Source: Acidobacteriota bacterium (GTDB lineage Bacteria; Acidobacteriota; Vicinamibacteria; Vicinamibacterales; UBA2999). From it: a stretch of DNA of 64,000 nucleotides. Below, piece after piece: positions 17,137-25,010 of this stretch; positions within the stretch are counted from its first letter, which is position 1, and each line of letters opens with the position of its first letter. The notes beneath the pieces are model-generated. The model was not told the DNA's origin and did no database searches. It was given only the letters and a program-made list of their open reading frames with translations. The translations under genes and the position numbers were made by a program. Location of the stretch: the NCBI GenBank assembly GCA_030697165.1, contig JAUYQQ010000011.1, positions 186,001 through 250,000 on the forward strand, written 5' to 3'.

Positions 17137-17868
17137 GTGTCCGCCCCGTCCTCTCCCCCTCCCCACTACAAACGCATCCTTTTGAAACTGTCTGGCGAAG
17201 CCCTCATGGGCGACCAGAACTACGGGATCGACCCGGCCGTGGCCACGCGCATCGCCCAGGACATTGCCGAGATCCAGGCGCTCGGGGTCCAGACGGCGGT
17301 GGTCATCGGCGGCGGCAACATCTTCCGCGGGCTGGCGGCCAGTGCGCGCGGCATGGACCGGTCGACCGGCGACTACATGGGCATGCTGGCCACCGTCATC
17401 AACGCCCTCGCGCTGCAGGATGCCCTCGAGCACAACGGGGTCGCCACGCGGGTGCTGACGGCCATCGAAATGCGCGCGGTCGCCGAGCCGTTCATCCGCC
17501 GCCGCGCTGTCCGCCACCTGGAAAAGGGCCGCGTCGTGGTGTTCGCGGCCGGGACCGGCAATCCCTACTTCACGACCGACACCGCCGCGGCGCTCAGGGC
17601 CATGGAGATGAAGGCCGAAGTCATCCTGAAGGGCACCAAGGTCGACGGCATCTACACCGCCGACCCGGTCAAGGACCCGTCAGCGACCCGCTACGACACC
17701 ATTTCGTACCTGCAGGTGCTGCAGGCACGCCTGCAGGTCATGGACGCCACCGCCATTTCCCTGTGCATGGACAACAAGCTGCCAATTCTCGTGTTCAACC
17801 TCAAGACGCCGGGCAACATCCGCCGGGTCGTGATGGGGGAAACCATCGGGACACTCGTGACGGCTTAA
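17137..17868 (+). CDS. pyrH: UMP kinase
   Basis: Phosphorylates UMP to UDP in pyrimidine synthesis; bacterial hexameric amino-acid-kinase fold, usually UTP-inhibited and GTP-activated. It has 243 residues. Seen: [44 protein letters not shown], and [18 protein letters not shown], all typical. The start is GTG 17137 ([16 protein letters not shown]), giving a short non-conserved extension; it lies exactly where the TATAAT at 17125 would start transcription. It belongs to the usual rpsB-tsf-pyrH-frr block. Confidence 0.97.
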   Translation: MSAPSSPPPHYKRILLKLSGEALMGDQNYGIDPAVATRIAQDIAEIQALGVQTAVVIGGGNIFRGLAASARGMDRSTGDYMGMLATVINALALQDALEHNGVATRVLTAIEMRAVAEPFIRRRAVRHLEKGRVVVFAAGTGNPYFTTDTAAALRAMEMKAEVILKGTKVDGIYTADPVKDPSATRYDTISYLQVLQARLQVMDATAISLCMDNKLPILVFNLKTPGNIRRVVMGETIGTLVTA

Positions 17869-17952
17869 CACGACGGTTCAATCACTAAGGTTCAATCACT
17901 ACGGTTCAATCACGACGGTTCAATCACTAGGGTTCAAGCACGCAGGTTCAGG
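17869..17952. repeat. Six tandem copies of a 14-bp unit between pyrH and frr
   Basis: Units of the form CAC-N-A-N-GGTTCAAT, with copies at 17869, 17883, 17897, 17911, 17925 and 17939. The first starts right after the pyrH stop. The last two diverge, and the final unit ends CAGG instead of CAAT, which creates the purine-rich ribosome site for frr. Confidence 0.92.
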
Positions 17953-17955
17953 ACT

Positions 17956-18525
17956 ATGGATGTAACTGACGTCAAGGGTTTGTTCGCCGAAGCAAAGAAG
18001 CGCATGGACGCGCATGTGGAGTTCGCCCGCAAGGAACTGGCGGGGGTCAGGACCGGCCGCGCCTCCACCGGCATGCTCGAGGGCGTGCACGTCGAAGCGT
18101 ATGGCTCGAAGATGCCGCTCAACCAGGTAGCGACGCTGTCGATTCCCGAGCCGGCGCTGATCGTGTGCCAGCCGTTCGACCCGTCGATCATGGCCGCGCT
18201 CGAGCGCGCCATCCGGTTGTCGGACCTGGGCCTGAACCCGGCCTCCGACGGCAAGGTGCTGCGCATCCCGATTCCGTCGCTGACCGAAGAACGGCGCAAG
18301 GACCTCTCGCGCCACGTGCACAAGATGGCCGAGGAAGGCCGCAACCACGTACGCGTCGTGCGCCGCGACGCCAACGACCGGCTCAAGAAGATGCTGAAGG
18401 ACCACGACATCTCGGAAGACGACGAGAAGCGCGCGCTCGATGAAGTGCAGAAACTGACCGACCAGCACGTCAAGGCGATCGACGACCTGCAGGAGAAGAA
18501 GGACCAGGAACTGCTTGGCAAATAG
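17956..18525 (+). CDS. frr: Ribosome recycling factor
   Basis: With EF-G, splits post-termination ribosomes. It has 189 residues; the family is about 185. Seen: MDAHVEFARKELAGVRTGRAS in helix 1, GMLEGVHVEAYGSKMPLNQVATLSIPEP in domain II, and RIPIPSLTEERRKDLSRHVHKMAEEGRNHVRVVRRDAND, the conserved three-helix hub. ATG at 17956 is preceded by CAGGAC, supplied by the last copy of the 14-bp repeat. thrC begins inside its last codons. Confidence 0.97.
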   Translation: MDVTDVKGLFAEAKKRMDAHVEFARKELAGVRTGRASTGMLEGVHVEAYGSKMPLNQVATLSIPEPALIVCQPFDPSIMAALERAIRLSDLGLNPASDGKVLRIPIPSLTEERRKDLSRHVHKMAEEGRNHVRVVRRDANDRLKKMLKDHDISEDDEKRALDEVQKLTDQHVKAIDDLQEKKDQELLGK

Positions 18526-19702
18526 CTACCTGACGCACCTGGAGTGCAGCAGCGGGTGCGGCGCGGGACCGTTCGATCCGCGGCAAGTCCATTTCCTCTG
18601 CCCCGCCTGCAACCTGCCCATGCTGGCGCGCTACGACCTCAAGGCGGCGCGCGCCTGGAAGAAAGAAACGCTGGCGGACCGCGCCCCGAACATGTGGCGG
18701 TATCGCGAACTGATGCCGCTGCTGGCCGCCGACTCCCCCGTCACGCTCGGCGAAGGCCTCACGCCGCTGCTGCACGCCCAGCGTCTCGGCCGCACGCTCG
18801 GCCTCGAACGACTGCTGATCAAGGACGAGTCGCTCAACCCCACTAATTCGTTCAAGGCCCGCGGCCTGTCGGCCGCCATCTCGCGCGCCAAGGCCCTGCA
18901 CGCCGAAACCGTGTTTCTGCCGACGGCGGGCAACGCCGGCAACGCGGCGGCAGCATACGCCGCAGCCGCGGGCATGAAGTGCGAGGTCTTCATTCCGCGG
19001 GATGCGAAGCAGCCATTCATTGACGAATGCCGCCTCTACGGCGCCAACGTGACGCTGGTCGATGGACTCATTACCGACGCGGGCAAGGTCGCCAACGACA
19101 CCGCCAAGCCGCTCGGCTGGTACGAAGTCGCGACGTTCCGCGAAGTGGGACGGGCCGAAGGCAAGAAGACCATGGGCTACGAACTGGCCGAGCAGCTGAA
19201 CTGGACGCTGCCTGACTGGATCATCTACCCAACCGGCGGCGGCACCGGCCTGGTCGGCATGTGGAAGGCCTTTGCGGAGATGGAGGCCATCGGTTGGCTG
19301 GCCGCCGGGCAGCGCCCGAAGATGGTGTCAGTGCAAACCGAGGGCTGTGCCCCGATTATCCGTGCCTTCGACAGCGGCGCCGAGACCGCCGGCACCTGGG
19401 AGAACGCGCATACCGTGGCCGACGGGCTGCGCGTGCCGCGCGCCGTTGCCGACTTCCTGATCCTGCGCACGCTCCGGGAAAGCGGCGGCGCGGCGGTGGC
19501 CGTGTCAGACGCGCAGATGGTCGAGGACATGAAGCTGATTGGCAGCCTCGAAGGCGTGTCGGCCGCGCCCGAAGGCGGCGCGGCCCTGAGCGCCATTCGC
19601 ACGCTCGTCGCGAGCGGCCGAATCAAGCCGCACGAAACGGTGGTGTTGTTCAACACCGGCGGCGCCCTCAAGTACATGGATGTCTTGCGTAGTAGCCAGT
19701 AG
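18515..19702 (+). CDS. thrC: Threonine synthase
   Basis: PLP enzyme that converts O-phosphohomoserine to threonine. It has 395 residues. An N-terminal zinc-ribbon-like segment has paired cysteines (LECSSGCG, FLCPACN). Next come the substrate-binding LGEGLTPLL, the PLP-Lys motif NPTNSFKARG, and the glycine loop PTGGGTGLVGMW. This matches the class with threonine synthases that carry an N-terminal Cys pair. The start is TTG 18515, overlapping the frr 3' end by 11 nt. The last three codons (SSQ) and the stop come from the 7-bp repeat array. Confidence 0.93.
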   Translation: MANSYLTHLECSSGCGAGPFDPRQVHFLCPACNLPMLARYDLKAARAWKKETLADRAPNMWRYRELMPLLAADSPVTLGEGLTPLLHAQRLGRTLGLERLLIKDESLNPTNSFKARGLSAAISRAKALHAETVFLPTAGNAGNAAAAYAAAAGMKCEVFIPRDAKQPFIDECRLYGANVTLVDGLITDAGKVANDTAKPLGWYEVATFREVGRAEGKKTMGYELAEQLNWTLPDWIIYPTGGGTGLVGMWKAFAEMEAIGWLAAGQRPKMVSVQTEGCAPIIRAFDSGAETAGTWENAHTVADGLRVPRAVADFLILRTLRESGGAAVAVSDAQMVEDMKLIGSLEGVSAAPEGGAALSAIRTLVASGRIKPHETVVLFNTGGALKYMDVLRSSQ

Positions 19703-19846
19703 CCAGTAGCCAGTAGCCAGTAGCCAGTAGCCAGTAGCCAGTAGCCAGTAGCCAGTAGCCGGTAGCCAGAAGAGCGCTTGTCTTTCTGGCCTCTGGCTAC
19801 TGGCATCTGGCTACTGGCATCTGGCTACTGGCATCTGGCTACTCAG
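19691..19846. repeat. 7-bp AGTAGCC array with inverted partner between convergent genes
   Basis: Ten exact copies of AGTAGCC from 19691 to 19760 plus one variant, a spacer of about 23 nt, then inverted copies (CTGGCTA alternating with CTGGCAT) to about 19846. The array spans from the thrC stop to the pfkA stop and can fold into a long hairpin, so it may act as a bidirectional transcription stop. Confidence 0.92.
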
Positions 19847-20925
19847 TCGCCGAGCGACACGCCCATCGCGCGAGCCGTCCGCAGCAAGTCGTAGTCGAGC
19901 GGCACGGTCTTGGTGCGGCCCACGATGTCGGCCAGCGGCACCGGCACGATGTCGGGCGGGTTGTTCGCCACCATCTTGCCAAACACGCCGCGCTGCAACA
20001 GCGCAACCGCGGCGCCGCCAAATCGCGTGGCCAGCACCCGGTCAAACGCCGTGGGGCCACCACCGCGCTGCAAGTGGCCGAGCACGACGCAGCGCGCCTC
20101 CTTGCCGGTCTTCTCTTCCAGTTGCTCGGCGACGGTGATGCCGACACCACCGAGACGCTCGACGTACCCGGCGCGCGCCGGCTGCCTGACGGTGAAACTG
20201 CCGCCCACCGGCTTGGCGCCCTCGGCCACGACCACGATGCTGAACTTGGCCCCGAACGACTCGCGCTTGCGAATGGTCGCAGCGACCTTGTCGAGGTCGA
20301 AGGGAATCTCCGGCATCAGGATGACATCGGCGCCGCCCGCCACGCCGCTGTGCAGCGCGATCCAGCCGGCATAGCGGCCCATCACTTCCACCACCATGAT
20401 GCGTTTGTGCGCCTCCGCGGTCGTGTGGAGGCGATCGATGGCCAAGGCGGCGAAGTCGACCGCGGTGTCGAAGCCAAAGCAACTGGTCGTGCCGACGATG
20501 TCGTTGTCGATGGTCTTGGGCACGCCGACGATGGGGATGCCCTTCAGGTAGAACTGGTGCGCGATGCTCAACGAGCCGTCACCGCCAATCACCACCAGGG
20601 CATTGAGCCCCATCTTGTGGAACGTATCGACCACCTTGTCGGAGTAGTCGACCTTGCCTTCGGCGGTATCGACGGGATACTCGAACGGGTTGCCGTGGTT
20701 GGTCGTACCGAGAATGGTGCCGCCCAGGCGCAGGATCCCGGTGACGTCGCGCGGCGTGAGCACCCGCGTGCGCGAGGGGTCGAGGAGGCCGTCGAAACTA
20801 TCTTCGAGCCCCACCACTTCAATGCCGGCATTGTGGGCGGCCTTGACGACCGCCCGTATGACGGCGTTCAGCCCCGGGGCGTCGCCGCCACCCGTGAGAA
20901 CGCCGATTTTCTTGACCTGAGGCAC
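19843..20925 (-). CDS. pfkA: 6-phosphofructokinase
   Basis: Phosphorylates fructose 6-phosphate to the 1,6-bisphosphate in glycolysis. It has 360 residues. Seen: VLTGGGDAPGLNAVIRA (phosphoryl-donor loop), VVIGGDGSLSIA, PKTIDNDIVGT with the catalytic Asp, and EVMGRYAGWIALHSG. The donor-specificity positions are mixed: GGDGS has the Gly typical of ATP enzymes, while PKTIDND has the Lys typical of PPi enzymes. That is the pattern of group III (mixed-substrate) PFKs. The start is GTG at 20925, with AAGGG 8 nt before. Confidence 0.93.
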   Translation of the reverse strand: MPQVKKIGVLTGGGDAPGLNAVIRAVVKAAHNAGIEVVGLEDSFDGLLDPSRTRVLTPRDVTGILRLGGTILGTTNHGNPFEYPVDTAEGKVDYSDKVVDTFHKMGLNALVVIGGDGSLSIAHQFYLKGIPIVGVPKTIDNDIVGTTSCFGFDTAVDFAALAIDRLHTTAEAHKRIMVVEVMGRYAGWIALHSGVAGGADVILMPEIPFDLDKVAATIRKRESFGAKFSIVVVAEGAKPVGGSFTVRQPARAGYVERLGGVGITVAEQLEEKTGKEARCVVLGHLQRGGGPTAFDRVLATRFGGAAVALLQRGVFGKMVANNPPDIVPVPLADIVGRTKTVPLDYDLLRTARAMGVSLGD

Positions 20926-20967
20926 TTGGTAACCCTTAAGAAACGGTGAAAAAGCAGAAAGCTTTGA

Positions 20968-20973
20968 TATTAT
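20968..20973 (+). promoter_or_regulatory. Candidate -10 box for tRNA-Ala
   Basis: TATTAT in an AT-rich pocket, with the predicted start about 14 nt before the tRNA 5' end. No clear -35. The same pocket may also serve pfkA on the other strand. Confidence 0.4.
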
Positions 20974-20993
20974 TGTTCAGTTGTCGACTTGAC

Positions 20994-21069
20994 GGGCGGC
21001 TAGCTCAGCTGGGAGAGCGCAGCGTTCGCAACGCTGAGGTCACGAGTTCGATCCTCGTGCCGTCCACCA
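20994..21069 (+). tRNA. tRNA-Ala, anticodon CGC
   Basis: Full cloverleaf of 76 nt read by eye. The acceptor GGGCGGC pairs with GCCGTCC (one G-T). The D arm is GCTC...GAGC. The anticodon stem is CAGCG/CGCTG with loop TTCGCAA, giving anticodon CGC for the GCG codon. The T arm is ACGAG-TTCGATC-CTCGT, with discriminator A and an encoded CCA end. It stands alone between pfkA and lolA. Confidence 0.96.
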
Positions 21070-21075
21070 TTCGAC

Positions 21076-21205
21076 TCACCGACGTTCCGCCTACGGCGAA
21101 CCGTCGGTTCGCTCATGGCGGGCCTCCACAGGTCGAATGTCCTGAGCGAGTCATCGGCCGGCTCAGCCGGACGATGCGAGTCGAAGGACCTCCCCCAAAG
21201 CAACT
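21076..21205. repeat. Cluster of hairpin repeats between tRNA-Ala and lolA
   Basis: At least two hairpins: CCGACG...CGTCGG just after the tRNA, and CATCGGCCGGC-TCA-GCCGGACGATG further on, flanked by GTCCTGAGCGAGTC and GCGAGTCGAAGGAC. The latter resemble widespread interspersed bacterial repeats that contain TCGAAGGAC. No gene was seen here. Confidence 0.55.
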
Positions 21206-21233
21206 TAACTACTCACTCACGAGTCCTAATAGT

Positions 21234-21911
21234 ATGGGTACCGTGAGGTTTCTTCTCGCATCATCTTTCGCCGTTCTCGCCGGCCTGACCATGTCCGCCG
21301 CGCAGGCTCCTCAGGATCCCACCGCGCTGGCGACGAAGGTGCAACAACGCTACAACGCCGTCCGTGATTTTTCTGGCGACTTCGTCCAGACCTACGAGGG
21401 CGGCGTGCTGCGGACCAAGACGACCGAACGTGGCACCGTCGCGATCAAGCGTCCGGGCCGCATGCGCTTCACCTACACCAAGCCCGAGCGCAAGGAATTC
21501 GTCTCTGACGGCACGCGGCTCTATACGCACCTGGTGGCCGACAAGCAGGTCATCGTCAGCCCGGCGCCGGACCCCGCAGACGGCGACATCCCGGCGCTCT
21601 TCCTGGCCGGGCATTCAGACCTGGGCCGCGACTACGTGGCGACGTTCACACCATTGCCCGGTGCGGCACCGGGGCTGGTCACGCTGCAACTGGTGCCGCG
21701 CAAGGCCCACCACGACTACGACTCGCTTGGCATCGGAATCGACCCGAAAACCCTGCAAATCCAGTTCTTGACGGCCCTCGACAAGCAGGGCGGCCGGTCG
21801 TCGTTTTCCTTCACCAACCTGAAGGAAAATCGCGGTTTGACCGATAAAGACTTTGAGTTTCGCATTCCCCGCGGCGTGGAAGTATTGACCAATGGTGCAC
21901 GCTCTCAATAA
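21234..21911 (+). CDS. lolA: Outer-membrane lipoprotein carrier protein LolA
   Basis: Periplasmic chaperone that takes lipoproteins from the inner membrane to the outer membrane. It has 225 residues from ATG 21234; a GTG at 21243 is an alternative start. A signal peptide (RFLLASSFAVLAGLTMSAAQA) precedes the LolA half-barrel: VQQRYNAVRDFSGDFVQTYEGG, GTVAIKRPGRMRFTYTKPERKEFVSDGTRLYTH, and the C-terminal strand region. The 3' end overlaps the start of the secretin gene by 20 nt, so the two are cotranslated. Confidence 0.92.
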   Translation: MGTVRFLLASSFAVLAGLTMSAAQAPQDPTALATKVQQRYNAVRDFSGDFVQTYEGGVLRTKTTERGTVAIKRPGRMRFTYTKPERKEFVSDGTRLYTHLVADKQVIVSPAPDPADGDIPALFLAGHSDLGRDYVATFTPLPGAAPGLVTLQLVPRKAHHDYDSLGIGIDPKTLQIQFLTALDKQGGRSSFSFTNLKENRGLTDKDFEFRIPRGVEVLTNGARSQ

Positions 21912-23757
21912 CCGCCTCCCCCGCTCCATTCGGACCGCCCTGCTGCTGGCGGCCGTCGTGACGATTGCGGCCTGCGCCAGTTCCGGCGGCTCCTTCACAG
22001 TCGCACGCGACGCCGAGACCTCCCAGAACTACGATCTCGCCGTGGCCGAGTACACCAAGCTCGTGCGCACCAGGCCCGATGACCGAAACGCCCGCGCCGG
22101 ACTCGAGCGGGCCAAGCTGCGCGCCTCGCAGGACCACTTTGCCAGGGCTCGCCGCCTCGCCGCTACCGGCAGCCTCGAAGAGGCCCTGGTCGAATACCAG
22201 CTCGCCTCGGAACTCAATCCCGGCAACGGCGACATCAACGTGGAGCTGCAGGCCACGCGCTCGCAGTTGCGCGCCAAGGTCGCCGTCCGTGAAGACGGCA
22301 AGACCCGCCTGCAATCGCTGATCGAACAAAGCCTGGAGTCGCCGCTGCCCGGCGCCACCCTGCCGACCGGCGTCAAGCTGCCCGACAGCCTGGTGTTCCG
22401 CGATGCCGGCTCCAGGGATGTCTATGCGGCGATCGGCAAGTTCACCAACCTGAGCGTCCTGTTCGACCCGACGTTCCGCGACCAGCCGGTGTCGATCGAC
22501 CTGCGCGGCGTCTCGCTCGAAGAGGCGCTGGCCGCGGTCTCGACGACCACGCGCAACTTCTGGCGCGCCACCTCGGCGAACACCATCACGATCGTCCCCG
22601 ACAACGCCGCCAAGCGGCGTGAGTATGAAGAGGAAATCGTCCGCACCTTCTACTTGAGCAACGCCGACCTCAAGGAAACCATCGACATGCTCCGCATCGT
22701 CGTCGATGCGCGCCGCCTGTCGTCGATCACGGCGACCAACGCGATCACGATCAAGGACACGCCCGAGCGCATTACCGCCGCCGGCCGGATCATCGCCGCG
22801 ATCGACAAGGCGCGGCCGGAAGTGATCATCGACGTCGAGTTGCTCGAGGTCAACCGCACGCACATGCACGAGTACGGCCTGCAGATCGCCTCGCCGGCGT
22901 CGTCGCCCACCGGCATCAACGGCCAGGTGGAGATCAATCAGCCGGGGGGGATCTCGCTGCGCGCGCTGACCAACCTGACCCAGGCCGACGTGCTGCTGAC
23001 CAACCTGCCGTCGCTCTACTATCGCCTGCTGAAGAACGACGGGGCCACGCGGATCCTGGCCAACCCGCAGTTGCGCACGTCGGAGGGCATCCCGGCGCAG
23101 GCCCGTTTCGGCGAGCGCGTGCCGGTGCCGGTCACGACGTTCGCGCCGATCGCCGCCGGCGGCGTGCAGACGCAGCCGATCACGTCCTTCAACTACGAAC
23201 CGATCGGCGTCAACATCGACATCACGCCGCGGACGCATCACGACGATGCCGTGACCCTGGCGCTGAAGGTGGAGTTGAGCAGCATTTCGGGCACCGGGTT
23301 CGGCGGCCTGCCCACGTTCGGCAGCCGCTCGATCAACACGGTGATTCGCTTGAAGGACGGCGAGACCAACATGCTCGCGGGCTTGATTCGCGATGAAGAG
23401 CGGTCGTCACTCGCCAGCATCCCCGGCCTCGGCGACATCCCGGTGATTGGGCGGCTCTTTGGCTACAACAAGAAAGAGACGCAGGAGACCGACATCATCC
23501 TGACGCTGACGCCGCGGATTGTGCGGGTGCTGAACCTGACCGCCGAGGACCTGCAGCCGTTCCGCATGGGCCGCGATGGCGGCGCACCGGTTACCGACAT
23601 TGCCCCGCTGCCCATTCCCCTGCCGCTGCCGCAGCGTCCACCGGGCGGCGACGATGCGGCTGGCACTGCCCCCTCGTTCCCGAATGCCCCGGCCGGTCCG
23701 GCGGCTCCCGTCCGGGCCCCGGGGCCCACCCCGGTCAAGCCGCCTAAGGGCCGCTAG
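21892..23757 (+). CDS. Lipid-anchored TPR secretin (type II secretion GspD-like)
   Basis: Outer-membrane secretin of the type II/III superfamily, 621 residues. The N-terminus is a lipoprotein signal with lipobox IAAC (Cys28). Residues about 40-120 form TPR-like repeats instead of a long linker. An N0/STN-like domain (LVFRDAGSRDVYAAIGKFTNLSVLFD) and an N1-like domain (RTFYLSNADLKETIDMLR...ITIKDTPERI) follow, then the secretin core VIIDVELLEVNRTHMHEYGLQ through VPVPVTTFAP to GLGDIPVIGRLFGYNKKETQETDIILTLTPRIV. A Pro/Ala-rich tail follows. It differs from PilQ in lacking AMIN domains. Lipidation is an inference from the lipobox. Confidence 0.88.
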   Translation: MVHALNNRLPRSIRTALLLAAVVTIAACASSGGSFTVARDAETSQNYDLAVAEYTKLVRTRPDDRNARAGLERAKLRASQDHFARARRLAATGSLEEALVEYQLASELNPGNGDINVELQATRSQLRAKVAVREDGKTRLQSLIEQSLESPLPGATLPTGVKLPDSLVFRDAGSRDVYAAIGKFTNLSVLFDPTFRDQPVSIDLRGVSLEEALAAVSTTTRNFWRATSANTITIVPDNAAKRREYEEEIVRTFYLSNADLKETIDMLRIVVDARRLSSITATNAITIKDTPERITAAGRIIAAIDKARPEVIIDVELLEVNRTHMHEYGLQIASPASSPTGINGQVEINQPGGISLRALTNLTQADVLLTNLPSLYYRLLKNDGATRILANPQLRTSEGIPAQARFGERVPVPVTTFAPIAAGGVQTQPITSFNYEPIGVNIDITPRTHHDDAVTLALKVELSSISGTGFGGLPTFGSRSINTVIRLKDGETNMLAGLIRDEERSSLASIPGLGDIPVIGRLFGYNKKETQETDIILTLTPRIVRVLNLTAEDLQPFRMGRDGGAPVTDIAPLPIPLPLPQRPPGGDDAAGTAPSFPNAPAGPAAPVRAPGPTPVKPPKGR

Positions 23758-25007
23758 ACTTTCGCGACCGACGCGCCCAGCTTCTGCAGGCGCTCCACCA
23801 GGCGGCTGTAGCCGCGCTCCACGGTCTCCAGGGGTTCGACCCTGCTCTGCCCGTCCGCCGCCAGCGCCGCGGCAATCAGCGCCATGCCCGACCTGATGTC
23901 GCGGCTGTCGAGGCTCTTGCCGCGCAGCTTGCACGGCCCGGTCACGATAATGCGATGAGGGTCGCACAGGAACAGGTCGGCCCCCATGCCGCTCATCTGC
24001 TCCAGCGCAAACAATCGCAGTTCGTAGAGCCAGTCGTGCACCAGCGTGGCGCCATCGGCCTGCGTGGCGAGCACGGTGACCAGGCTCACGAGGTCACTCG
24101 GGAAACTCGGCCACAACCCGGTCGTGATGCGCCCGGCGCCGCGGAGGCGCGAAGCCTCGACCTTGAACACGTCGTTGTCTTGCACGCACTGGACGCGCAT
24201 CTTGGCGAGCACCGACGCGACCACTTCCATGTCGACAGGCCGCGTGCCGCCGATCTCGACGTGGCCGCCGGTGATGGCGCCGGTCACGGCCCAACTGCCG
24301 GCCTCGATGTAGTCGCCATAGAGGGTCTTCTCGGCCCCCGATCGTTTCGCCACGCCCTCGATGCGAATCGTGTGCGATCCCTCGCCGCTCACGCCGACGC
24401 CCATCGCACGCAAGAATTCGCCGAGTTCCACCACGTGCGGCTCACACGCCGCATGGCGAATCTCGGTCACGCCGATGGCGGCCGCCGCCGCGAGCATCGC
24501 GGTCTCGGTGCCGGTGACCGACGCTTCGTCCAGGTAGATCGACGCGGGCTTGAGGCCGTCAGGCGCTTCGAGGCGATGCCCGGAGCCGGCCACGCCGCGC
24601 GCGCCCATGGCGATCAGGGCTTCCAGATGCGTCTTGATGGTGCGGCGCGCCGGAAAGTCTCCACCAGGAGGCGCGACAAATGCCCGGCCGCGCCGGGCCA
24701 GCAGCGGGCCCAACAACAACACCGACCCCCGCAGCCGCCCGACGAGCGCGCTATCGGGCTCGTCCTTGGTGACCTCGGTGCAGCGGATGCGCAAGGTCGT
24801 GCTGCCGATGCCTTCGACCTCGGCACCGAGGTCGAGCAGCAATCGCGCCATCACCTCCACGTCGGCAATGCGAGGCATGTTGCGAAGGGTGCACCACTCG
24901 CTCGTCAGCAGGCACGCCGCCATGAGCGGCAGCGCCGCGTTCTTGTTGCCCTCGACGTCGATCCGGCCCTCGATGCGGTGCCCGCCTTCAATCACTAATG
25001 TAGACAT
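23754..25007 (-). CDS. murA: UDP-GlcNAc 1-carboxyvinyltransferase with Asp in place of catalytic Cys
   Basis: Transfers enolpyruvate from PEP to UDP-GlcNAc, the first committed step of peptidoglycan precursor synthesis. It has 417 residues, normal. Seen: GNKNAALPLMAACLLT with the conserved Lys-Asn pair near residue 21, and RGSVLLLGPLLARRG. The active-site loop reads PPGGDFPARRTIKTHLEAL, where most bacteria have a Cys in GGC; here it is Asp117. In known MurAs (M. tuberculosis, Chlamydia) this substitution keeps activity and gives intrinsic fosfomycin resistance. It is the last gene of the nagZ-to-murA operon and converges with the secretin, sharing a CTAG stop. Confidence 0.93.
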   Translation of the reverse strand: MSTLVIEGGHRIEGRIDVEGNKNAALPLMAACLLTSEWCTLRNMPRIADVEVMARLLLDLGAEVEGIGSTTLRIRCTEVTKDEPDSALVGRLRGSVLLLGPLLARRGRAFVAPPGGDFPARRTIKTHLEALIAMGARGVAGSGHRLEAPDGLKPASIYLDEASVTGTETAMLAAAAAIGVTEIRHAACEPHVVELGEFLRAMGVGVSGEGSHTIRIEGVAKRSGAEKTLYGDYIEAGSWAVTGAITGGHVEIGGTRPVDMEVVASVLAKMRVQCVQDNDVFKVEASRLRGAGRITTGLWPSFPSDLVSLVTVLATQADGATLVHDWLYELRLFALEQMSGMGADLFLCDPHRIIVTGPCKLRGKSLDSRDIRSGMALIAAALAADGQSRVEPLETVERGYSRLVERLQKLGASVAKV

Positions 25008-25010
25008 GGC

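Noticed and set aside
17869-17952. CRISPR or iteron array before frr
   Set aside because: 14-bp units are contiguous without spacers; no replication gene is near.
19691-19846. CRISPR-like array between thrC and pfkA
   Set aside because: The unit is only 7 bp, copies are contiguous without unique spacers, and no cas gene is near.
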